From a virus, in IMG/VR virus record IMGVR_UViG_3300028025_000604, positions 1 through 31,321 of that record: a stretch of DNA of 31,321 nucleotides. The stretch is one strand, 5' to 3'. This document shows positions 1-5,968 of the stretch, in pieces. A program made the position numbers and the translations under genes. Below the pieces are notes generated by a model. That model was not told the origin of the DNA and ran no database searches. It saw only the letters and a list, made by a program, of their open reading frames with translations. Each line of letters opens with the position of its first letter. The first letter of the stretch is position 1.

Positions 1-2
1 TT

Positions 3-104
3 GGCGATACAGAACGTGCTAGACAAACTCTTAATGTTGCCAAAACCATTCTGTTCAACATCATGGATGGCGAACTGGTTGGCACACAGCCTTCACGCAT
101 TTAA
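3..104 (+). CDS. 3' end of an unidentified phage protein (partial)
   Basis: The third plus-strand frame is open from the window edge to a TAA at 102-104. It encodes 33 residues, beginning GDTERARQTLNVAKTILF and ending GTQPSRI. The other two plus frames are less convincing here: one stops at once, and the third has only a weak TTG start. A good Shine-Dalgarno (AAGGGGC) overlaps this stop and serves the next gene, which fits an operon junction. The start is outside the window and I do not recognise the family from so short a fragment. Confidence 0.55.
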   Translation, partial: GDTERARQTLNVAKTILFNIMDGELVGTQPSRI

Positions 105-114
105 GGGGCTGCAC

Positions 115-297
115 ATGAACCGCAAAACAGTTTTTACCCAGGGCAACATCACAATTGTTCGTGTTCAAGACTATGGTTTTCGCTGCAACACATTGTCATC
201 CAGTTGGGAAATTTTTGTTGATGGAAAGTTTCGTTGGACTTTTGCCAGATTAAAAGACGCAAAAAAAACCATTGCTCAAAACTTAATCCCAAATTAA
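115..297 (+). CDS. Small hypothetical early phage protein (60 aa)
   Basis: This is a 60-residue protein, MNRKTVFTQGNITIVRVQDY onward. I chose the ATG at 115 because AAGGGGC lies just upstream. The same frame is open back to a TTG at position 1, but that longer form would read over the end of the preceding gene and has no visible ribosome site. The composition (short beta-like stretches, aromatic residues, a basic C-terminal third) suggests a small folded beta/alpha protein. No motif is recognisable. It is the second gene of the plus-strand early operon and is followed by a small hairpin. Confidence 0.6.
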   Translation: MNRKTVFTQGNITIVRVQDYGFRCNTLSSSWEIFVDGKFRWTFARLKDAKKTIAQNLIPN

Positions 298-303
298 CTA
301 ACC

Positions 304-317
304 AGGGCTTCGGCCCT
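304..317 (+). promoter_or_regulatory. UUCG-tetraloop hairpin between two early genes
   Basis: AGGGC and GCCCT form a perfect 5-bp stem around a TTCG loop, the unusually stable C(UUCG)G tetraloop in RNA. It lies 6 bases after the stop of the 115-297 gene and just before the AAGGAA ribosome site of the next one. No T-run follows, so a standard intrinsic terminator is unlikely. mRNA stabilisation, a processing site or a weak attenuator are all possible. Confidence 0.5.
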
Positions 318-330
318 CTAAGGAAACCAA

Positions 331-603
331 ATGATTGATTACAAACTGCACTATTACTTTGATGACGTTGTGTCTTATGACAATGGCACAACGCTTGAAA
401 ACGTCAAAGTTGGCTATGACTATTACCCCGCAGAAATCAATATGCCGCATGACCACAACTCAGCGGAAATCTACGATGTGTCTGTCTATAACTTAAAGGG
501 TGACGATATTTCTTACGATCTGCCCTTATCAGAATTTGAACACATCATGTCTGAAACCAAGATTCACCACGCCCGTATGTTAAAGGAACAAAATGAAATC
601 TAA
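331..603 (+). CDS. Hypothetical acidic early phage protein (90 aa)
   Basis: The ATG at 331 is preceded by AAGGAAACCAA, a good Shine-Dalgarno. The 90-residue product is acidic and rich in Tyr and Asp (DYKLHYYFDDVVSYDNGTT near the start). Its C-terminus is predicted helical and more basic (HARMLKEQNEI). There is no signal peptide, membrane segment or recognisable motif. Its last 11 bases overlap the following small membrane-protein gene, so the two are probably translated together. Function unknown. Confidence 0.6.
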   Translation: MIDYKLHYYFDDVVSYDNGTTLENVKVGYDYYPAEINMPHDHNSAEIYDVSVYNLKGDDISYDLPLSEFEHIMSETKIHHARMLKEQNEI

Positions 604-685
604 GATTATTCAAACCCTTGTTGAATGCGTGTTAGCCATCGTTATCTTTGGCGGCATTGGCGTAATGCTGGCCTGGAGGGGCTGA
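593..685 (+). CDS. Tiny single-pass membrane protein (30 aa)
   Basis: The ATG at 593 opens a 31-codon frame ending in TGA at 683-685. It has a TAAAGGAAC ribosome site about 6 bases upstream. The peptide has a short basic head (MKSKI), then a hydrophobic helix from about residue 8 to 27 (VECVLAIVIFGGIGVMLAW) and an Arg-Gly end, so it is a classic inner-membrane miniprotein. Its start overlaps the previous gene and its end lies 2 bases before the next start, which argues for a real operon member. Function unknown. Confidence 0.55.
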   Translation: MKSKIIQTLVECVLAIVIFGGIGVMLAWRG

Positions 686-687
686 CC

Positions 688-873
688 ATGATTGACAAAC
701 TAAAAGATTATTTCCGCTTGCCATCGGCTAATGAGTTGGCGGTCAAAGAACTTGAAATGGCACATCGCAAGCTGCTAGTGGCTCTTAGCGCTCAAGAATA
801 TGCCAAGCGTATGTGTGACTACCACTCAGACCGAATCAAACGCCTAACGGCTTATTTAAAGGAAGAAACATGA
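688..873 (+). CDS. Small helical hypothetical protein (61 aa)
   Basis: I start this gene at ATG 688, because GGAGGGG sits 5-11 bases upstream. An in-frame ATG at 625 would run through the preceding membrane-protein gene without a ribosome site. The product is mainly helical and amphipathic (ELAVKELEMAHRKLLVALSA), ends with basic and acidic residues, and contains one Cys. It overlaps the start of the erf gene by ATGA, indicating translational coupling to the recombination genes. It may be a small accessory of that module, but nothing in the sequence shows its role. Confidence 0.55.
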   Translation: MIDKLKDYFRLPSANELAVKELEMAHRKLLVALSAQEYAKRMCDYHSDRIKRLTAYLKEET

Positions 874-1442
874 AAAATCTAGCAACCGCATTGGTTAAGG
901 CTCAAAAGGCTTATTCACCAGTTATCAAAAACTCAACAAATGAATTTTTTTCTAAGGGCAACAAAATTTCACGTTACGCAGACTTGGCTGCTTGTGTGGA
1001 CGCTGTGCTTGATGCGCTCAACAACAATGGCATTGCCCTGGTGCAAAAATCTTATGACTGTGAAAATGGCGTAATGGTTGAGACAGTCTTTATCCATGAA
1101 TCAGGCGAAATGATGGAGTGCGGGATTTTGCACTTCCCTGCAAGCAAAGCAGACCCACAGGGCCACATGAGCGCTTTGACCTATGCCCGCAGAGGATCGC
1201 TGATGGCAGCTTGCGGGATAGCCCCTGAAGATGACGATGGCAACGCAGCCAGCCGCAAAACGGTGATTACATCAACAATCAATGAAAGCGCCCTTATAGA
1301 CCACTTGGCAGCTATTGAGGCATCTACCGATCAAGACAGTTTGAAAAACGCCTACAAAGCCGCTTATGCCGCTTGTAACGGTGATTCTGAGTGGCAAAAG
1401 AAAGTTATTGCAGCCAAAGACAAAGTAAAGGCAAAAGTATGA
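870..1442 (+). CDS. erf: ERF-family single-strand annealing recombinase
   Basis: This 190-residue protein matches the ERF superfamily of phage annealing proteins (P22 Erf type), which coat single-stranded DNA and promote strand annealing during phage recombination and concatemer formation. Family signatures are ISRYADLA (residues 33-40), the strand ETVFIHESGE (71-80), DPQGHMSALTYARRG (95-109) and the acidic patch DDDGN (121-125). The C-terminal third is helical and Lys/Ala-rich and may carry partner contacts. The start overlaps the previous stop (ATGA). The stop overlaps the exonuclease start (ATGA), so annealer and nuclease are co-translated, the expected pairing for a two-component recombination system. 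Confidence 0.88.
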   Translation: MKNLATALVKAQKAYSPVIKNSTNEFFSKGNKISRYADLAACVDAVLDALNNNGIALVQKSYDCENGVMVETVFIHESGEMMECGILHFPASKADPQGHMSALTYARRGSLMAACGIAPEDDDGNAASRKTVITSTINESALIDHLAAIEASTDQDSLKNAYKAAYAACNGDSEWQKKVIAAKDKVKAKV

Positions 1443-2065
1443 TTGAAATGATTGAACAACGCTCAGACCAATGGTTTGCAGCACGAATTGGTAAGGTCAC
1501 CGCTTCCCGTGTGGCTGATGTGCTTGCCAAAACCAAAACGGGCTATTCAGCAACCCGTGACAATTACATGGCTCAATTGGTGTGTGAACGCCTAACGGGT
1601 GAAAAAGGGGAAAGTTTTACCAATGCTGCCATGCAACATGGCACAGACACAGAACCCCTTGCCAAAGCCGCTTATGAGGCTCATGCAGACGTTTTGGTTG
1701 ATGAAGTGGGGTTTGTGCCTCACCCATCCATCATTATGGCGGGCGCTTCCCCTGATGGCCTGGTTGGTGATGATGGCTTGTTAGAAATCAAATGCCCCAA
1801 TACAGCCACGCACATTGAGACTTTGCTAAGTCAAACTGTGCCAGGCAAATACAACACCCAGATGCAATTCCAAATGGCTTGCACAGGGCGCAGCTGGTGT
1901 GACTTTGTGTCTTTTGACAACCGTCTGCCCGCAGAACTTCAGTTGTTTGTTAAACGTGTCCCAAGGGACAATATGTATATCAGACTAATGGAAGAAGAAA
2001 TTGTCAAATTCTTAAATGAACTTGATATAAAAATTGCTCAACTTATGGAAATTAAAAATGTCTAA
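1439..2065 (+). CDS. YqaJ/lambda-exonuclease-type recombination nuclease
   Basis: This 208-residue PD-(D/E)xK nuclease belongs to the YqaJ viral recombinase family, which resects double-stranded DNA 5' to 3' and hands single strands to an annealing protein. Visible motifs are QRSDQW (7-12), the GTDTEP-x4-AYE helix (68-80), the catalytic ASPDGL with Asp106, LEIKCP with Glu116 and Lys118, and the downstream QMQFQMACTG helix (141-150). I chose ATG 1439 because it overlaps the erf stop as ATGA and the N-terminal motif follows at once. An in-frame ATG at 1391 lies inside erf. It pairs with Erf much as lambda exo pairs with Beta. Confidence 0.88.
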   Translation: MIEMIEQRSDQWFAARIGKVTASRVADVLAKTKTGYSATRDNYMAQLVCERLTGEKGESFTNAAMQHGTDTEPLAKAAYEAHADVLVDEVGFVPHPSIIMAGASPDGLVGDDGLLEIKCPNTATHIETLLSQTVPGKYNTQMQFQMACTGRSWCDFVSFDNRLPAELQLFVKRVPRDNMYIRLMEEEIVKFLNELDIKIAQLMEIKNV

Positions 2066-2291
2066 ACTTTACGAAATTACCGTTGTTTCTGGTAAATACA
2101 AAAACAAAGATGGTGTGGAAAAATCCCGTTACACAAACATTGGATCAGTTCTTGAAACCAAGAACGGGCCGATGCTAAAGCTGGACGTTATCCCTTTGAT
2201 GGATGGCGGCTGGTCTGGTTGGGCTTATCTCAACACGCCAAAAACCAAAGAAGATCAAGGTTTTCCAAAAGACGATGACATAGATTTTTAA
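2058..2291 (+). CDS. Small ssDNA-binding-like protein with SSB-type acidic tip
   Basis: This is a 77-residue protein starting MSKLYEITVVSGKYKNKDG. An earlier in-frame ATG at 2034 lies inside the exonuclease gene and would add an unlikely leader. The body reads as alternating beta strands with basic turns, consistent with an OB-like fold. The last six residues are DDDIDF, closely resembling the DDDIPF tip by which bacterial SSB recruits repair and replication proteins. Following an annealer and an exonuclease, a role in protecting or presenting single-stranded DNA is likely. The fold is inferred from pattern only. It overlaps the exonuclease end by 8 bases. Confidence 0.55.
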   Translation: MSKLYEITVVSGKYKNKDGVEKSRYTNIGSVLETKNGPMLKLDVIPLMDGGWSGWAYLNTPKTKEDQGFPKDDDIDF

Positions 2292-2308
2292 TTAACGGGG
2301 GGAAAGCC

Positions 2309-2338
2309 ATGCAATTTTGCTTGCGGACGAATGGTTAG
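2309..2338 (+). other. Possible 9-codon leader ORF in the 2292-2362 gap
   Basis: An ATG at 2309 follows GGGGGGAAAGCC and encodes MQFCLRTNG before TAG at 2336-2338. The strong purine run and the short frame could be a leader peptide or simply the remnant of a gene start. CCCCC at 2341-2345 could pair with the G-run at 2297-2302, closing a loop that would contain this mini-frame. I cannot show that it is translated. Confidence 0.2.
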
Positions 2339-2362
2339 TACCCCCACCAACAAGGAAACATC

Positions 2363-2689
2363 ATGGACTATAAAGAAACATTTAAACGCATTTTTGCCAT
2401 GCCCGAATTCCCAAGAGTTCGTGCGAATGATCCCTTAACATCGTTTGAGGCAGCTGAGTCAATTAAAGACGCTGCACCCCAACATCACCAGGTTATTTTT
2501 GATTGCCTCAAGTTTTACGGGCCGTTGGGCAAAGATGGCATTTCAGCTTTGACAATGCTAGACGGTAACCAAGTCGCCAGGCGCTTAAACGAAATGAAAA
2601 TAATTGGGCTTATCCAGTTAACAGGCAACACGGTTAAATCCAATTCAGGCAGAAATGAAAGAGAATGGCAATGTATCCACTCGGACTAA
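2363..2689 (+). CDS. Winged-helix-like phage DNA-binding protein
   Basis: The ATG at 2363 follows AAGGAAACATC. The 108-residue product has the layout of a widespread phage family with a small winged-helix domain: a leader RVRANDPLTSFEAAESI (residues 18-34), a helical segment with HHQVIFDCLKFYGPLGKDG (41-59), a probable recognition segment DGNQVARRLNEM (67-78) and a wing-like IGLIQLTGNTVKSNSGRNER (80-99). Such proteins are usually annotated only as helix-turn-helix proteins. Here it may regulate the early operon or bind replication DNA. It overlaps the following zinc-ribbon gene by 19 bases. The DNA-binding fold is inferred and the target unknown. Confidence 0.6.
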   Translation: MDYKETFKRIFAMPEFPRVRANDPLTSFEAAESIKDAAPQHHQVIFDCLKFYGPLGKDGISALTMLDGNQVARRLNEMKIIGLIQLTGNTVKSNSGRNEREWQCIHSD

Positions 2690-2859
2690 ACGGCAACCAG
2701 CCCGTCCACAAATTAAAATGTTGCAACAAATGTGATGAAGTCAAGCCTCCAGAGGGGGGTATTGACATGGGGCATAAGTGGATTTGCCAAGCCTGTTGGA
2801 TTGCTAGGAAAATAGGCAGACACCAAAGGACTACAGATGACCAAAGACGATCTAATTAG
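2671..2859 (+). CDS. Small zinc-ribbon-like protein (62 aa)
   Basis: I start at ATG 2671 because AAAGAGA lies about 7 bases upstream. The in-frame ATG at 2665 has that sequence only one base away. The product carries CCNKCDEV and, some 20 residues later, WICQACWI, a C-x2-C...C-x2-C pattern expected to hold one zinc ion. The C-terminus is very basic and Arg/Gln-rich, so nucleic-acid contact is plausible. It overlaps the genes on both sides. No specific family can be named. Confidence 0.55.
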   Translation: MYPLGLNGNQPVHKLKCCNKCDEVKPPEGGIDMGHKWICQACWIARKIGRHQRTTDDQRRSN

Positions 2860-3031
2860 TTTGCTACGCATGACAGGCGCTCAAGAAGCCTCTATAGACG
2901 CTGTATGCGCTGCTTATGACGCTGGTTGGAACGATGCCCTTGACGATTACGCAAAACGCATAGAGCCGCTTCCTTTTGGAAAAGACACAATTGGCAGCTT
3001 TGGTTGTTTTATCAAAGACGCTAAGAAATAA
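2837..3031 (+). CDS. Hypothetical protein (64 aa), last gene of the early operon
   Basis: The ATG at 2837 is preceded by AAAGGACTACAG. The 64-residue product begins with two probable helices (MTKDDLISLLRMTGAQEASI and a segment with AAYDAGWNDALDDYAKRI) and ends in FIKDAKK. The AYDAGWNDAL pattern occurs in many small phage proteins of unknown role. Its final 11 bases overlap the end of the oppositely oriented endolysin gene. This is therefore the point where early and late transcription converge, with no terminator hairpin visible between them. Confidence 0.55.
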   Translation: MTKDDLISLLRMTGAQEASIDAVCAAYDAGWNDALDDYAKRIEPLPFGKDTIGSFGCFIKDAKK

Positions 3032-3470
3032 GGGCGCACTCGGCTTGTCTGCGTTTCAGTAAGCCTGGCAATACTTTGCCGCCCCCTTTTGTCCACAGCA
3101 TCAATTGCTCTTTAGCGCCTTCCCAATCCCCTGCGTTAATCTTACGCTTAAGGGTTGAAGTTTGGAGTCGCCCATTCCCCAGGTTATAAGCAAAGTCAAC
3201 AATGGCGTTGCACTTGCGCTCATCAGTTGCCAAAATGGGGCATTGCCTCAAAACGCCTGGCAAGTAAGTATGTTCAAGTTCCACCATAAGCAGCGCTCTT
3301 GCTGTAGGCTCATCCATAGGGGCATCTTCCAAAGTCACTTTGCGCCCGTCAGAATAGTAAGTTGACCCGTAACCAATCGTAGGAATTCCAGCAGGGCATA
3401 TATAAGGTTTGCCCCCTTTAGGGAATCCCTCAAAATGCCTACACAGAGCAGCAGCCAGTTCTAAGTTCAT
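3021..3470 (-). CDS. Endolysin: GH24 (T4/P22-type) muramidase
   Basis: This 149-residue lysozyme cleaves the MurNAc-GlcNAc bonds of peptidoglycan to lyse the host. The catalytic glutamate is Glu14 in CRHFEGF and the family turn is PAGIPTIGYGS (26-36) with Thr31. At the position of T4 lysozyme Asp20 this protein has Cys25 (PYICPAG), a substitution seen in part of the family. Later features are AIVDFAYNLGNGRL, and GLLKRRQAE near the C-terminus. There is no signal peptide or anchor, so it should depend on a holin for export. It overlaps the upstream holin gene by ATGA and is the last gene of the late minus-strand block. Confidence 0.9.
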   Translation of the reverse strand: MNLELAAALCRHFEGFPKGGKPYICPAGIPTIGYGSTYYSDGRKVTLEDAPMDEPTARALLMVELEHTYLPGVLRQCPILATDERKCNAIVDFAYNLGNGRLQTSTLKRKINAGDWEGAKEQLMLWTKGGGKVLPGLLKRRQAECALIS

Positions 3471-3961
3471 ATACCCCTCTTAGACAATGTACGGTCAAGA
3501 AACCAATAATTGATTGTTCCTGAAAGCAAAGCTGAAAAGTCAGGGGTCATCATGGTTTTAAACACTTCCACAGCTGGCGCACCATTTAACCAGGCATTGT
3601 AGGCAAACCAAACATGGATAAATGACCAAACAAACAAAACCCAATATGTGACCATAGGGCGCACAGAAGCGGAAAGGGAAGCTACCCACCCACCAGCTGC
3701 TTTGACCATCTCGGCCTGTTGAACAATTGCGTTGTTAAAAGCATCCATCACGCCCACATCAATGGCTGCTTCCCGCTGTGCGCCAATCTCAGCTAACTTC
3801 TGTTGACCACGTTGAGCCTCAAGATCGCATTGGAACTTAAACATATTCAGTTCATGCTGGCGCTCATTCTTTTTATCCAGCCACTTTAAAACTTCGGGGG
3901 CCATCCTAAAAATGCCGCCAAAAATAGAACCCAATAATCCACCGCTTAAAACTTCAAACAT
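3467..3961 (-). CDS. Putative holin of the three-TM GTA type
   Basis: This 164-residue membrane protein resembles the '3TM holin' family described for gene-transfer-agent release. It has a glycine-rich hydrophobic N-terminus (LLGSIFGGIF), then a family-like PEVLKWLDKKNERQHELNMF, a long helical middle, and two hydrophobic segments near VRPMVTYWVLFVWSFIHVWF and the C-terminus. I start at ATG 3961 because GGAGG lies 7 bases upstream. A TTG at 3967 would sit only 1 base from that site. The gene abuts the endolysin, supporting a lysis role by context. Formation of membrane lesions is inferred from the family, not shown. Confidence 0.65.
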   Translation of the reverse strand: MFEVLSGGLLGSIFGGIFRMAPEVLKWLDKKNERQHELNMFKFQCDLEAQRGQQKLAEIGAQREAAIDVGVMDAFNNAIVQQAEMVKAAGGWVASLSASVRPMVTYWVLFVWSFIHVWFAYNAWLNGAPAVEVFKTMMTPDFSALLSGTINYWFLDRTLSKRGI

Positions 3962-3963
3962 GA

Positions 3964-4689
3964 TCAATCCTCCGACATATCAGTTGCAGCCAGGTTAATG
4001 CGGGTTTTTAATGCCACAATATCCTCTGGCTTATCTTTAAAACCAATGGCTACATATCCCGCAAATTTTCCCATATCTGGCGGAATAGAGCCACGGCACA
4101 TAAACTTAACACCTTGCTTTATGCCCCATTCACCCACTTTGGATGACGGTTTAAATTCCTCACAAAGAACCTCACCATTGAGCATAGAAACCATTGCACC
4201 ATTGCGGTCTGATGACGCATTAAACAATGAAGTAATAGAACCTTCAATAGATTTTTCCCGTGATCCATCAATATTTAACGCCAAAACCGTTGTTCGGCTA
4301 TTAGTTGACAAATTGGCTTTGTGAACCAAAAGAACAATGCCATCCACATCTTTGAGCAAACTACGGGCAGGGGCAAGCAAGTTTTCTTGTTTAGCCAACT
4401 GAGGCATTTTGTCTTGAGTGGTAATTGCGTGAAGAATGACTTGGCGGGAATCCCAAGCAAAATACCCTGCAAAGAACAGGAACGACAGCAGAATGACCGT
4501 AAACAGTTTGAAAGGGTTATCTACCCACTCAATTAGGCCAATAACTTTACCAAGGGCGCTATCGTCTTTCTTGGCTTCAGGTTTAGCAGCTGGTGCAGCC
4601 AAAGACACATTGATTGTTTGTTCTGGTTTAGGTCTGGGTGTACGCCTTTTAACGGGCGCTACCTTGGCAGGGGGTTTTTTTGTAACCAT
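3964..4689 (-). CDS. Single-TM protein of the lysis cassette, unknown function
   Basis: This 241-residue protein has a strongly basic, Pro/Lys/Ala-rich N-terminus (residues 1-42, with VKRRTPRPKPE). One transmembrane helix lies at about 61-79 (KLFTVILLSFLFFAGYFAW), and a soluble C-terminal domain of about 160 residues contains three cysteines. By the positive-inside rule the tail is cytoplasmic and the large domain periplasmic. It ends 2 bases before the holin start, and the holin ribosome site lies inside its last codons. It could be a holin partner, a spanin-like or an envelope-damage protein. I do not recognise the family. No strong ribosome site precedes it. Confidence 0.6.
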   Translation of the reverse strand: MVTKKPPAKVAPVKRRTPRPKPEQTINVSLAAPAAKPEAKKDDSALGKVIGLIEWVDNPFKLFTVILLSFLFFAGYFAWDSRQVILHAITTQDKMPQLAKQENLLAPARSLLKDVDGIVLLVHKANLSTNSRTTVLALNIDGSREKSIEGSITSLFNASSDRNGAMVSMLNGEVLCEEFKPSSKVGEWGIKQGVKFMCRGSIPPDMGKFAGYVAIGFKDKPEDIVALKTRINLAATDMSED

Positions 4690-4691
4690 AT

Positions 4692-4931
4692 TTAAACCAA
4701 TCTATCTATGTTGCGTTTTAAATTTGCAATGTCAATATTTATCGTGATCTGTCGCATCCTAAATTCATAAATTTCATACTCATATTGATGAAACTTTTTG
4801 ACTTGTTTATCCACTTGCACTTGAACCGCCCGTTCAGCATCTAATCTTTCTACCCGCTTGGCAAACGCTTCTGTTTGCATTGCATGGTTTGGCTGAACTA
4901 TTGGATACCATTTGTCGTAACTGATCTTCAC
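4692..4931 (-). CDS. Small helical protein with GTG start (79 aa)
   Basis: The start is a GTG overlapping the previous stop as GTGA, preceded by GGGAAAAGAA. The product is rich in charged residues and aromatics. The middle (AFAKRVERLDAERAVQVQVD) and the end (NIDIANLKRNIDRLV) look like amphipathic helices, possibly a coiled coil. There is no membrane segment or signal peptide. It lies between a signal-peptide protein and a single-TM protein in the lysis cassette. It may act in the cytoplasm on lysis timing, but no evidence fixes its role. Confidence 0.5.
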   Translation of the reverse strand: MKISYDKWYPIVQPNHAMQTEAFAKRVERLDAERAVQVQVDKQVKKFHQYEYEIYEFRMRQITINIDIANLKRNIDRLV

Positions 4932-5215
4932 TTCTTTTCCCGATCAAGCGCATCTTTGTACCCGTAAATTATCTTTGATCTAAGTATTACTGTGTCGGCT
5001 GTTCCCGCCCAATCTGGCAAATTGTTCCACATCACCACATAATCTTTTGACTTGCAATGTTTTGCGTTGTGGATCAGCCATGCCAGCATTTCCTTATGAC
5101 GTTCTGTGGGGTCATGGACGGTGTAACCAATGCCATAAAACTCCCTAACGTGACAGCCATTTTTAGCTACCGCACTTACTAGCCCAAGCAACAAAAGCAG
5201 AATGAGCCAGCGCAT
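4928..5215 (-). CDS. Small secreted or membrane-anchored protein (95 aa)
   Basis: The first 18 residues (MRWLILLLLLGLVSAVAK) form a short, strongly hydrophobic signal sequence or anchor. The mature part contains two cysteines (NGCHVRE and KHCKSKD), the stretch HDPTERHKEMLAWLIHNAKH, and a C-terminus with TVILRSKIIYGYKDAL. Cys21 does not sit in a proper lipobox, so a lipoprotein is doubtful. The two cysteines could form a periplasmic disulphide. Similar short proteins occur next to phage lysis genes but I cannot name a family. It could replace an outer spanin functionally; that is only an inference from position. Confidence 0.5.
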   Translation of the reverse strand: MRWLILLLLLGLVSAVAKNGCHVREFYGIGYTVHDPTERHKEMLAWLIHNAKHCKSKDYVVMWNNLPDWAGTADTVILRSKIIYGYKDALDREKK

Positions 5216-5219
5216 TCAT

Positions 5220-5423
5220 TTACTTTGACCAATAATGTGAAATGTAACCAAAGATTGAGGAAACGCCTGACACAAGCGCCATGCCCATCCAAAAGCCACC
5301 ACGCCCCTTGTTAGCCAGGGCAATCAGGGTTTCCATGTTGGCCTCTAGCTTGTCAATCTTTGCTTCCATTGATTCAACTTTTTGCCAAAGAACCCCGTAT
5401 TTGACCAAATCAATGTCAGACAT
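5220..5423 (-). CDS. XhlA-like coiled-coil/TM lysis-associated protein (67 aa)
   Basis: I start at ATG 5423, one base after the stop of the upstream fibre gene and with AGAAAG 6 bases ahead. An in-frame ATG at 5453 lies inside that gene and adds only a basic leader. The product has an N-terminal amphipathic heptad helix (LWQKVESMEAKIDKLEANME), a short basic linker NKGRGGF and a C-terminal transmembrane helix ending SHYWSK. This matches the layout of haemolysin XhlA-type phage proteins, which help holins. It opens the lysis cassette. Confidence 0.6.
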   Translation of the reverse strand: MSDIDLVKYGVLWQKVESMEAKIDKLEANMETLIALANKGRGGFWMGMALVSGVSSIFGYISHYWSK

Positions 5424-5424
5424 T

Positions 5425-5967
5425 TCAGGCTTTCTGGATAAACGCAAGCGCATAGTAAAGCGGCAAGTTTGTGCCGCCCGATCCCGTTACTGAGGAAGTG
5501 AAACCGCCCGTGTTGCCAACAGCGTAAGTGCTGCCAGCACCCACCACAAAACGATCACGCAAGTCTGGTGTGCCGTTAGAACCGTTACATAAGTAATACC
5601 CAGTTGGAATAGCGCCAATAGAGCCTGACCACATGATGATGCCGCCAGCGGGAATTGGGTTTGTGCTTGCGGCTGTTCCCAAAATGCCATAAAGGTTGTC
5701 GTAAGTTCCAATTACCACATTGGCAGAATCGGTCAAAACAAACTTGTATGAGTAACCATCAGTTAGCCAAATTTCTTGTGGGGGGCGACCGCTTGTCCCC
5801 AATTGAATAGGATTGGTATTGGCAATCGTACCCGTTGAAGTGGTGTAAGTTGCAAGCGGGGTTGTAGAGCCAGCCTGGTAGGTATAGATAAACCCGCCAT
5901 TGAGGGGAATTCCTGTGTTGGTAAAGAATTGAAAACCGTTACCAATGGGTGCAAGATTGACTGCCAT
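5425..5967 (-). CDS. Tail fibre protein with phage collar domain
   Basis: This 180-residue fibre has an N-terminal domain (residues 1-100, with NTGIPLNGGFIYTYQAGS) typical of particle attachment in aquatic phages. A phage tail-collar domain follows with the hallmark GYYLCNGSNGTPDLRDRFVV and a glycine-rich loop ending in ALAFIQKA. Collar domains trimerise at the distal end of fibres and take part in receptor contact. AGGAAAATAAC precedes the ATG. It lies between the ejection genes and the lysis cassette, apart from the main fibre island at 15271-19704, so the phage has at least two receptor-binding candidates. Confidence 0.8.
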   Translation of the reverse strand: MAVNLAPIGNGFQFFTNTGIPLNGGFIYTYQAGSTTPLATYTTSTGTIANTNPIQLGTSGRPPQEIWLTDGYSYKFVLTDSANVVIGTYDNLYGILGTAASTNPIPAGGIIMWSGSIGAIPTGYYLCNGSNGTPDLRDRFVVGAGSTYAVGNTGGFTSSVTGSGGTNLPLYYALAFIQKA

Positions 5968-5968
5968 G

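Noticed and set aside
4928-5215. Lipoprotein (outer spanin) reading of the 95-aa protein
   Set aside because: The Cys21 context (AKNGC) is not a lipobox, which needs Leu-Ala/Ser-Gly/Ala-Cys; signal sequence or anchor is the safer call.
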